Source: Babylonia areolata (lineage: Eukaryota > Mollusca > Gastropoda > Neogastropoda > Buccinidae). From it: DNA of 64,000 nucleotides. The notes under the pieces were generated by a model. It was not told where the DNA came from, ran no database searches, and was given only the letters and a program-made list of their open reading frames with translations. The DNA lies in assembly GCF_041734735.1 (NCBI RefSeq), contig NC_134901.1, forward strand, positions 23,678,740 to 23,742,739. Reading direction: 5' to 3'. Below are positions 48,911 through 58,649 of this stretch, piece after piece. The translations under genes and the position numbers were made by a program. Numbering within the stretch: position 1 is the first letter of the stretch; the number at the start of each line of letters is the position of its first letter.

Positions 48911-50470
48911 CATGTTTGTACATAATTGTATTCAGTTTCATATACCTATAGTATGAATCCTTTTGATGTTGGGAAAAAAAAGAAAAAGAAAAAAGAAGAA
49001 AAAAAAGAGATGAAAAAGAGACATGTATCATTGTGTCTGGAATTTTGTTTTAATAAGTAGGGTGACATAGCCACTGTCATGTGTTGTCTCATGATATTGT
49101 TCCTGTTTTGAAGGGTATTTAGGTTTGTTAAGGGTTCCGGTGTACCATAATTGTTTAGCATCATGGTGGTTGTTGATTTCAAATTTTTGGAGTGGCAAAT
49201 AACTGTCACATCCACTTTTGAGGGAAGATCACAATTTTTCTTCATGGCAATTAGTGTGAAAAAGAGGAAGAAAAAAAGAAGAAAAGATTAGAAGACAAGA
49301 GAAGGAAATAAAGGAAATACTGAATTTGGGAATTAGGGAATAAGGAAGAAAAGGAATGAAGAAAAGGAAGAAAAAAATTAAAAGGTTGAAAGTGCCTATT
49401 TTTTAAAATGTCTTATGTGTGGATATGTACTGATTGTAATTTGTGAATATTGTCTGAACATGTTTTATGAATGTTTATTTGTGTTGAATGAGTGATTTGT
49501 GAGTTGTTGCTGTCATTATGGCTGCAGGGTTTATTTTCCTTTTCTTCATTTTGTCTGCCTGTCTGTCTGTCAACTGATTTTGTTTGTTAGTTTATGTATT
49601 TAACACTTAACATATTCACATAAAGTATATGTGCCTGGATGAAAAAAACATACACATGCTAATGATTTCATTGCTTTCACTGTTTTAGCTGGCTATCAGA
49701 ACAATTGTACACAAAATTGCAGCTTGCCATCATGTTAAAAACCCCCCCAAAAAACCAACCAACCAAACAAACAAAAAAACGGTCTGCCGAGATGATCAGG
49801 CTGGAAAAAAATGACTGTAACTCAAAAGTTATTAATCCCACTCCTAGAAATGAAAGAGAAAGCAAATACATCCCACAAAGGAAGAAGATAATAAATGGTA
49901 GCATGTTTTTCATATTGAAAATGAACTTCTGTCCCTTGGAACTCTTGCCAATGCCAGACCAAATGATTGATACAGTTGTGAATCATCTTGCAAATGTTCT
50001 AAAATATGCCTATTTGGGAGCTTCCTTGCAATTTGTCAGAAATGTTGGCCTGAGTCTTGGTTTAAAAAGTTGGTGAAGACAGAGCCATTTCAAAAGCAAG
50101 AAAAAAATCACTTTCAATGCATATATACACTATATGTACATAGAAGTCTTGTGACTTCAAATTTTTCATTAATAACAAAGAAATATGTGTGTAAGATTAC
50201 ATAAAAAACGTTATCTTGAAACCAAACTGTTTATTTCATTTTGCCTGCAGCGTTAATTAGTAAGAGAATTTAAGGAATACTCTAAAAAACATATCCATGA
50301 AGTGGATTGCACTCAGTATTGTGGTGTTGATGTCAGTCTTCCCATCTGAGGTCCATGGAGATAGAAATAGCAATGGGCTGGAAAATCCCACACTGAAATT
50401 TGTCTCTGATGTGGTTCAAACTCAGTCAGACAGACTGATAGACAGACACAGACACAGACTCAGACACACA
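48911..50470. other. Intergenic DNA after DRC4
   Basis: AT-rich with purine-rich A/G tracts at 48,970-49,025 and 49,258-49,385. No gene or clear element; a short open frame with a signal-peptide look is noted under rejected items. Confidence 0.5.
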
Positions 50471-50476
50471 AACATT

Positions 50477-51845
50477 GATTCATTTTTCTGTGGCCCTTGT
50501 AAGATCTAAGATAGGCTATGCACAAGAAATATTTTTCAGTGCACCTAGATATCTATTACAAAAGATTCAAAGTGTAGACTGTAAGGCTATCAAAATTGCT
50601 CTTCGACTGCCCTCTCATGCATCCAACCAGGAAACATACAAAACAGCTGGAATTCTTCCTTTAAATGAACATCGTTAGTTAGCAACAGCAAAATTTGATG
50701 TGAGATACACTTCAATGACAAAAAATTTCATTGTTGATGAACTGACAGTAAGATATGACACTGATTTTCCTAAAAGAGCTAAAGCCATTTCATCACAAGA
50801 AACAGTTGCAACTAACATTTCAAATTTGTGAAAAGAATCTGATGTTAACATGAAAGAGTTAACTGCAAAACCACTTCATACTCCTGTTCCTTTTTGGGAA
50901 ATGTTGAAAGCAGATTTTGGTATCACTTATTCTGAAACAAGAAGAAAACATAAATATCATGACAAGTACTGCCAGAATTCATATAGAAGAAAAATATCAG
51001 AATCATCTCCATATATTTACAGATGGATCTGTTCTTGATGACAAAAATGCTGGAACGGCATTCTGTATTCCTGCTTTTAAAGTTGAAAAATCTTAATTTA
51101 TTGGAAAACATCTTTCCATATTCAGTGCTGAGCTAATTGCTATTATACAAGCTCCGAATTACTTAGTGAACCATCAAATAGTTTTCTTGAAAATAGCATT
51201 CTTTGTTGATTCCAAATAAGTACCTTATGCTCTAGAATTATTTAGCCTTGAAACAAGACCTGACTTAGTTATTGAGGCAAATCATTTGGTACATTGTTTG
51301 ATGATTAAAGGGACTGAGGTCAGTTTTTGTTGGGTGCCTTCTCATGTGGGCATTCATGGCAATGAAACTGCTGATAAAGCAGCTAAAAGAAGAGCACAAG
51401 ATTCAGAAAAATCGACAAAAATACATGTCCGTCTTTCCATAAAAGAGGCATACACTTTGTTAGAAAAATCAGCATGGGATCGATTTCATAACTGATGGAA
51501 GGAAAAGTTTCCAAAAACATAAAGGGACATTATTCCCCGAGAATATTATTAAAGAAAAAATACCGAATCCATCACCTTGCTATACAAGATTAATAACCTC
51601 TACTTTCTTCCATATAAAACTTCATGTGCTGAAGACAAAGTATAGTAAAAATGTTACATGCATCTGTGGTAAGCAGTTCAGCTTGCATCATTGTTTCACT
51701 GTCCGCAGTTACGTACCTTCTTGCCCAAGTATTTCAAAGAGAATAACTATTCTGCAGATGATTTTTGGAAAGTTATTTCTGACAAGGTTCTTATGGTCAA
51801 ACTTTCACAGGCATTAGTTCATAACCCTATTTCTATATTCCTTTA
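50477..51845 (+). mobile_element. Decayed LINE 3' part with RNase H domain
   Basis: Begins with the segment after reverse transcriptase (LVRSKIGYAQEIFFSAPRYL, then ETYKTAGILPLNEHR) and continues into an RNase H domain. All four acidic positions can still be read in pieces: IFTDGS near 51,015, FSAELIAI near 51,120, FFVDSK near 51,200 and HGNETADKAAK near 51,350 within CWVPSHVGIHGNETAD. Stops and frame changes lie near 50,678, 50,830, 51,095, 51,218 and 51,495, so it is dead. RNase H after the reverse transcriptase points to the I group or a related clade. Confidence 0.85.
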
Positions 51846-51972
51846 ATGTACTTCAGAATTGCGTTAATGGTTTCTAATTATTGTTGTCATTATTGAATTA
51901 TTACTGTTAAATGTAACTGCATGTTAGTTATGCCTTTTGGTAGTTTTCTACCTTTACTGTTTTCCTGTGCTG

Positions 51973-51997
51973 CCCCCCCCCCCCCCCCCCCCCCCCC
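51973..51997. repeat. Poly-C tract
   Basis: 25 consecutive C, then TCC and a T run. More C runs lie at 52,072-52,088. Confidence 0.95.
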
Positions 51998-52465
51998 TCC
52001 TTTTTTTTCTCTTTTCTTTTTGTTTAATCTAATATCACTGATAGTGGAAAGACACTAAACTAAAGAATGAACCCCCCCGACCCCCCCGCTAAAAAAAACA
52101 ACAACAACAAAAACAAAAACAAAAAAAACAACCCAAAAACAGAACACACACGTACACACAAACACGTTTTTTGTTGTTGTTTTTCTAAATCTTTTGTCCT
52201 AAATTAGACCACACACACACACACGCACAATTGATTGCAACAAAAATAAAAGACCATAAAAATATGCAGTTAATTGTCTGTCAAATCAACAGAACTAGAC
52301 AGGTGCATGATACATTTGTGCCTTCAGAATGGGGAGAGACGAAGTGAGAGAGAAAGGTATTCTTTTTTTTGCATCCAGTCCCATCAATAACACAGGGTCT
52401 ACACGACAATACTAAATAAAGGAATAAGCATGGTGGTAATAAAGATACGTAGAAAAAAAGGCACA

Positions 52466-52508
<43 letters not shown>

Positions 52509-52780
52509 CATATGATGGTACAGCGAATATGGATACATCAATATACTGATAGATATACACATAGCTAAAGTGGAAGAAAAATGTATACTTTACTAAAGGA
52601 AGCATGCTTGTATGATATATTAAAAAAAAAAAAAAAGAGGGAAAATATTGTCATAGGTCAATGAGAGAGAGAGAGAGAGAGAGAGAACTGAAGTCTCACA
52701 TATTGCTTTGTTGATAGAAAGTAACTCCTCCAAACATAAATGCATGAAATTTGTCTTTTCTCCCCTTTCTGTTTTTCTCA
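51998..52780. other. Low-complexity intergenic DNA
   Basis: A/C-rich runs, an (AT)n run at 52,470-52,499 and a (GA)n run at 52,663-52,687. No coding signal. Confidence 0.6.
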
Positions 52781-52925
52781 TTAGTGTGCCTGCTATTTCA
52801 CTGAACCCTGTGCCTGGGGTCAAAATTTGTTTCATTAAACAGTTTCCACATTCCAACATACACATGAAACGCAAGCAAAGAGAACTAAATTCTTCATAAT
52901 CTTCAACTGTGCCTCAGGAATCTGC
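52780..52925 (+). repeat. Dispersed repeat family R, partial copy 2
   Basis: Matches the other copies at TTTGTTTCATTAAA and at GCAAGCAAAGAGAACTAA. Confidence 0.45.
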
Positions 52926-53169
52926 TGGTCAACACTGAAAACGCTGACAGAAACTCATGCACAAAAATAAAAGAGTGACGGGGAAGCTGAAACTGGTTAC
53001 CATGACAGCAGGGCATGAAAGGCTACACAATTTGGAACAGTTGTTCTATTCGATTATAAATAAGGATGTTGATTCTGCTGTGGGGGTCCATTAAGTTTGG
53101 GTCTGTGTGACAATTTATGACTGTACTTGATGCTGTTTTTCAGAATTTATCCTGACGTAAACTGGGCCC

Positions 53170-53405
53170 GAGAGATACAGACAGCTATACAGTGCTGGTC
53201 AGGAAATTTGAGCAACCCTCTCAAAGCAGCATGCGTAGTGGCACTCCACTGTATGGCCCTAGAGTTTTCCCATTTGAGCCCCTTGAACATTCACCATTGG
53301 GTGGGAACTGGCCACAGCTGACTGAAACGACACACAATGATTTTTGCCTCTGATGGGGTTCAAACCTGAACCTCCTAGTCATCAGTCTGTGGTACTAGCC
53401 ACTTC
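53170..53405 (-). mobile_element. tRNA-derived SINE
   Basis: Minus strand: GTGGCTAGTACCACAGACTG, then CAGGTTTGAACCCC (B box), then a non-tRNA body. Confidence 0.5.
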
Positions 53406-54063
53406 TGGTATACTGTCTTTTTCTTTTTTGAAATCTAGTTTCTATTGTAGTTGAATTTTTGGAATCAATTTTGCAGTGGGACGTTTTCTCTTCATGTTTT
53501 ATTCTTTGGAATAAACATTCATGCCATGTTTTAGTTTTTGGAATCCGCACCCCACCTTACTCAACCCACCTACATACAAACCATATTCTATATATTCTTG
53601 TGAGCATGGACACTACAATTATGAGATACTTGTATCTATGTTGTGAATTCTTCCTATAGTGTCTATCACTCAAAAACGCACTACCCACTCCCGCATTGTT
53701 TCTCACACCACGGACTTTTGAATAAGTAAGGGTACCACAACTTGGCACAAGTAAGTATATAATTATGACCATGCTCTCACACACACAGACACTTCTAGAG
53801 TGACCCCCCAAGCCCCCCCTTAACAACCAACCCCTATCGTCCCAAAGGGACGGCGTAAAAATCAAATTGATGATTGTGGCCGTCAACGCAGTGAAAGTGA
53901 AAGTGAAAAGGTCATCGGGTCAGTCTTGTTTTTGTGTGCCTCAAAGTAACCTCCCTTGACTTCTTCCGGTACATTTGGAGAAAAACTCGCATGGTGATGA
54001 ACTGAGAACTGAAAACACCGAGGAGAAAAGTGCCAGAATTCTAACAGCGGCCAAACTTTCGTA
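53406..54063. other. Upstream region of MRPS17
   Basis: Intergenic; the last 130 bp are richer in GC and probably hold the promoter and 5' UTR. GTGAAA repeats near 53,890 suggest a SINE fragment. Confidence 0.4.
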
Positions 54064-54177
54064 ATGTCGCACTGGGGGAAACTCGTTATTGGCCAGGTGA
54101 TGAAACGCGGCGCCATGCGTCAAGACTTCGTCAAAGTGCGGTGTCTGAAAATGAAGCTGGACAAAAATCTGAACAAG
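54064..54177 (+). CDS. MRPS17: MRPS17 exon 1
   Basis: 114 bp from ATG to donor AACAAG|GTCAGT, phase 0. Confidence 0.92.
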
Positions 54178-54667
54178 GTCAGTGGATGGCAGACGATTTT
54201 TAGTCTTACTAATTTTAGTGCTGTTTTTACTTTTTTAGTTTCAGTTTTTCAAACATTTGGACTTGTTTTAAGATAAACAGTTTGTCTGCTTTTATGGTCA
54301 CAAACCATAGAAGCAGAAGTGGCAAGGCAGGATTAGGAACCCACACTAAGTTCACTCATGTTAGCCGTTCACCAGCCCGCGTCCTTGGAAGCAGATGTTT
54401 CAGGTTAGGTACGAGTTTTACAGGAGCAACTTTTTTCACAGAAGTAGCCAAGTAACAGAAGAAAAGGCTTACAGGCCCCTTTTCTATATACGAACAAATA
54501 ATTGTCATGTCACATGCCAACTGAAGGCATAATGTTTAACTACATACACCATTCATCATAATTTATTGATTGATAGCTTTTGAAAATCTTGCTGTGACAG
54601 TCAGGTGTTCTGGATCTTTTGAAAATATCAGTTGTGGGAAGCAGTCTTGGTCATGGGCTTTGCTTTG

Positions 54668-54714
<47 letters not shown>

Positions 54715-56184
54715 CTGCCTGCCTGCAACATCTGCACATATGTGTACACAAACACAATGGTTACTATTTAAGAAAGTCTGTTGGCGAATATTAAACAATA
54801 TTCAAGTTTTATTTCAGGTCACACTGTATTTCACTATTTTCAGTTTGAAGATTAAAGATTGCTGTCCTGGAGTTGTGCTCATGTACTCATACTGAGTTAT
54901 TATAAAATGATAAAGTGTACACAGTCTGTTTGGATGTCCCTTGTCTGATAGTTCCCATCTTTCCATTCAATTGATGGTGGTTGAAGCTCCATATAAATTT
55001 ATACATTTATGGCCTTTGTTGCAAATTTTGTGTACTGATAAATCTATGCAATATTGACAGAAATTACACCCGTAGCTTTTCAGTTTGATGTCTTAATAAC
55101 TTTTGTACCTGTAGATGCTGTGATTTGACAGTGATTAGTTTGAGAACATTAAGCGTTACATGCAGGAACATTGTCAGAATGACATACAACTTCAGTTCAA
55201 GCAAAATTTCATAGACCATCAGATGCAGGCTGTTATATTTGTTAAGGGATTATATCAGTCAGGCAGCTGTTAATTTGTTTCTTCCAGTTCGACAAGCAAG
55301 GCACTCATTCCATATTTTTTTTTTTTTCATCTTCCTGTCTTTTCCTCTTTGATATAATGTAGAAATCTGGCCTTACTGCTAATTAAAATTTAGATTGGAC
55401 TTGACATAAACAAACAAAAAAGATTAGTCTGCACTTTGTGATGTTATCAGTAAAATTAGGAACTGAGATTGAGAAACTGTTCTACTGTTTTGTTTTCTGA
55501 CTCCATAGGACACTAGTCTAGGAGACTGTGAACTTCAGCTGAATAGTTTCTTTCTTCTGATTCATCAGTTGCTATGCCTTTTGAGTTTAAGATAAACAGT
55601 TTGTCTGCTTTTATGGTCACAAACCATAGAAGCAGAAGTGGCAAGGCATATTCATGAGGACTGTTGTCACTAGGGGTCCCAGCTGGTGATGTCCTGTGTA
55701 TGTTGAATCAGAACATGCATAGCTGAACACCATGGGGGTGCAGGGTTTCTCTGGTGTCTGGCTATATGGTGATGTAACATTAGACTGCTGGTGCTGAGGT
55801 TATGACAGAACAAGCCCCGGTGCAGCTTGGTATGGGGGATTTTGGATAAGCAGTATGAGGGTGATGCCATGAATTTGTGCTGGAGACGATTTCGAGGGTT
55901 ATGCCACTTTACTGTAATGGTGGAGAAGATGGGAAAACAAGCAAGCATAAGCCCCCTCTTTGCCCCCCACCCCAACGAAAAAAAAAAAAAAAAAAAAATC
56001 AATCAAAACAAACTTCCCAACTCCTGCTACATAGTGGTGTGGTTGTCAAATATTCAAATCTCAGTACAGTCATTCTTTAATGCATCCCTCAACAGAACTC
56101 ACTTAAAATGATGATGTTAGTGATTCCTGGTTTTTTTTGTGTTTTTTTTTAAATTTTAAAAGCTTTTCTTTTCTATAGATTCGT

Positions 56185-56227
<43 letters not shown>

Positions 56228-56586
56228 GATTTGTCAAAATGGAACACCCTTGATTCATATTCATGAAAGCCTTTCGTAATTTTTCCCCTGGATCATGTTT
56301 TCAGTACTTCAACACACGGAAACACTACTGGGCAGTGGATGAGAAGCTGAAGACCAAGATTGGCGACATTGTCTTGCTGGAACAGCTGCCAGAGAAGCTG
56401 ACCCCGCTGGTCAGCCACAACATCAAGGAGATGGTGTTTGAGCTGGGGGCAGTGGTGGACCCGGTGACTGGACAGCGGTGCAGGGCCACAGCCTACATCG
56501 ACGAGACAGAGCGACAGCTGGAGAAGGAGCAGATTGAAGAGGAGAGAGGGCAGAAGGCTGCCCCTTCAGCATCTTCGTCGTCATAG
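54064..56586 (+). CDS. MRPS17: MRPS17, mitochondrial small-subunit ribosomal protein uS17m (2 exons)
   Basis: 38 + 93 codons give 131 residues; the human protein has 130. uS17m is an OB-fold protein that binds 12S rRNA in the mitoribosome small subunit. Seen: a basic start with LVIGQVMKRGAMRQDFVKVR, then YFNTRKHYWAVDEK, the family hallmark GDIVLLEQLPEKLT, and EMVFELGAVVDPVTGQRCRA. The C-terminus is a charged helix (ETERQLEKEQIEEERGQK) and a serine tail. The first ATG is used; it lies in a GC-rich stretch and keeps the expected length. The intron is 2,127 bp. Confidence 0.95.
54267..54329 (+). repeat. 63-bp direct repeat, left copy (MRPS17 intron)
   Basis: Starts TTTAAGATAAACAGTTTGTC and ends GTGGCAAGGCA; identical to 55,586-55,648. 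Confidence 0.95.
54672..54712. repeat. (GT)n microsatellite
   Basis: About 20 GT units in the MRPS17 intron. Confidence 0.95.
55586..55648 (+). repeat. 63-bp direct repeat, right copy (MRPS17 intron)
   Basis: Identical to the left copy; the 1.26 kb between them includes a (GT)n tract and no recognised element. Confidence 0.95.
56187..56228. repeat. (GT)n-(AT)n microsatellite
   Basis: GT run then TA run, about 75 bp before MRPS17 exon 2. Confidence 0.95.
56305..56586 (+). CDS. MRPS17: MRPS17 exon 2
   Basis: 282 bp after GTTTTCAG, ending in TAG. Confidence 0.95.
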   Translation, partial: YFNTRKHYWAVDEKLKTKIGDIVLLEQLPEKLTPLVSHNIKEMVFELGAVVDPVTGQRCRATAYIDETERQLEKEQIEEERGQKAAPSASSSS

Positions 56587-58380
56587 AAGAAGCAAAGTCT
56601 TTTAGTTTGTTGTGTGCATTAGGATGATGAATGTGTGTGTGTGTGTGTGTGTGTGTTGCGAGTGTGTGTGTGTTGTTTGAGTGCTTTATAGTCAATGTGT
56701 GATGAATTCTCAGTGTGACAGAAGACTGTGGATACAGACTCGTTAATTTTTGTGATAGTAGCTTTAGATCAGCTCATTGGTAAGAGAGCTTATGTATGAC
56801 TTGACGTAAGTTTGACGATTTTACTTAAATCTAAAATTCTATGAAAAGACAATTTAGAAAAACAAAATCAAATGTAGTTATGTATATTCATCATTAACAA
56901 AAAGAGGGAGAAGTCGCAAGTAATTTTCATGGCATGATGATCTGCTTATATAAATTTATTTTAATTATAGTTTTGGGTTCGTTAGATAACTTTTCATAAA
57001 TTAACTCACGCTGTCCATTCACATTGTTTTATTGTCCATGATGGATAAAATATGTGGAAAAAAAAGTCTTGATGATTTGTATTTTACTTTTTTTTCTGTT
57101 AAGTTGGCTTGAATGAGTGTCCATAATCATCATTGTATTCAGCTGGGGAGATGATATCATCTCAGATACATGTTCAGGAGGTTGCTGCCACTTTCAGTCA
57201 TGTTTCAATTCAAAACTGACACATGACACATTCATATTGTTGACTTTTTTTATGCATGTGTATGTGATAGTGTGTTTCTCTTAAAAAATACTACCAACTG
57301 ATCATATCTGTGTTCACACACACATTTGTAAGCACATGTGTGCACAAACACATAGGCACAATTTACAGATAAACTTACCACAGTACACAAACACATACAG
57401 CACAAACACATGCACAAAGATAAGTTTACCATGAAGTTTACAGATACATTTACCAAACACACATACATGTCTACACACTGACAGACAAATCATAGGGTTA
57501 TTACATGGACTCGCACTGTGTGTAATAACACACACATGAGCCAAAAAGTGAAGTAACAGGCCACTAATCAAGCTTTGAAACTGTCATGAAACTTTATTTA
57601 CAAGTTGGTCACAAACAGATGATGCTGCAGATTGGCCAAGAGGCAGTGTGAAATGTAGGCAGTGTGGACAACGCAAGGTGACGCTCAACACTGGGGTTGT
57701 TTGGAGAACCTCACAATCCAGAAAGGCAATATGAAAACAGCACCACAGAATACAGGATTCCAATGGGCTTCAGTATAAGTAATGAGGGGACTGGAGGGAC
57801 CTTGTAATAAACAGTTTGTGTTTGCATCCTTTCACAGTGTGAATACCTGTGTATATTTATATGGCATCTACACATTTTATTACACAACAATTAAACTTTC
57901 ATTTTCACTTTGTGTCTGTCTTTGTGTTTCTCTGTGTCTGTGTGTGTACAATCTCATGTAGTATACTCTCTGTAATCTATATTCTTCTCTTTTTCATCTT
58001 CCAATAAAAAACCACCCTTTAAAAAAAAAAAAAAAAATGCTGAAGTTGCTGTGCCAGGTAAAAATCAAATGCTTGGTCCCCAGGTACCTGTGTCAAATGC
58101 TACCTTTCAAAAGACCAGGTCTTTTTTTAATCAAATCCCAGAAGCTACTGTAATGTCTTTTGCATTCTGGTTTATGAACGTTGCAAGCATCTTTACGAAA
58201 CAGCCATGATACAGCCCTGAGTGACAGGCATGGCTATAAGCAGCAGCCACCCCCCCAGTCCTTCCCCAAATTCCCTCCCCCCTCCATAAAAAAAAAAAGA
58301 TCTTGAAGAAATGTGGGAACTGTAATCTGGTCATTCAGCACTGTCCTGAAGATGCCCTCAGTCTCTGTTGGCCATGTGAA
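56587..58380. other. Region between MRPS17 and EXOSC7 (tail to tail)
   Basis: Includes both likely 3' UTRs. Candidate + strand poly(A) signals are at about 57,810 and 58,003; a minus-strand one (TTTATT) lies near 57,588. An A17 run follows 58,020. Short (GT)n near 56,632-56,672. No further gene seen. Confidence 0.5.
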
Positions 58381-58386
58381 TTGAAG

Positions 58387-58566
58387 GACGCCCAGAGTTG
58401 ACACTGCACACTAATACTTCAGGATGCCCAGTGGCCACTCTATGACATTTCAGGATGTCCAGTGGTCACAGTGTACTATTTCAGGATGCCCAGTGTTGGC
58501 ACTGTAAAAATATTTCAAGAAGCCCAGTGGTCACACTGTCAGTACTATCTGAGGAAGCCCACAGTT
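58387..58566 (-). repeat. EXOSC7: Minisatellite from the EXOSC7 stop-codon segment
   Basis: Five to six units of 31-35 bp. On the minus strand each reads like ACTGGGCATCCTGAAATAGT followed by ACACTGTGACC. The first unit is the coding end of EXOSC7 itself (CTGTGGGCTTCCTCAGATAG), so the array begins inside the last codons and fills the start of the 3' UTR. Confidence 0.8.
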
Positions 58567-58649
58567 TTGCGTTTCGGCCCTTTCTGTTCCTCCTCCTTCA
58601 GCCGCTCTATCAGTTTCTGATTCACCTGCTTGCCCACCTTGTGCCCCAC
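58545..58649 (-). CDS. EXOSC7: EXOSC7 last exon
   Basis: 105 bp, 34 codons and TAG, after TTGTTTCAG. VGHKVGKQVNQKLIERLKEE then EQKGPKRKTVGFLR. Confidence 0.93.
   Translation of the reverse strand: MGHKVGKQVNQKLIERLKEEEQKGPKRKTVGFLR

Noticed and set aside
50297-50509. Short frame starting with a signal-peptide-like segment (MKWIALSIVVLMSVFPSEVHG)
   Set aside because: The rest is repeat-like (SDRLIDRHRHR) and no further exon or homology is visible.
58003-58037. AATAAA followed by A17 as the tail of a retrocopied transcript
   Set aside because: No coding sequence or target duplication could be seen upstream; it may simply be a genomic A run.
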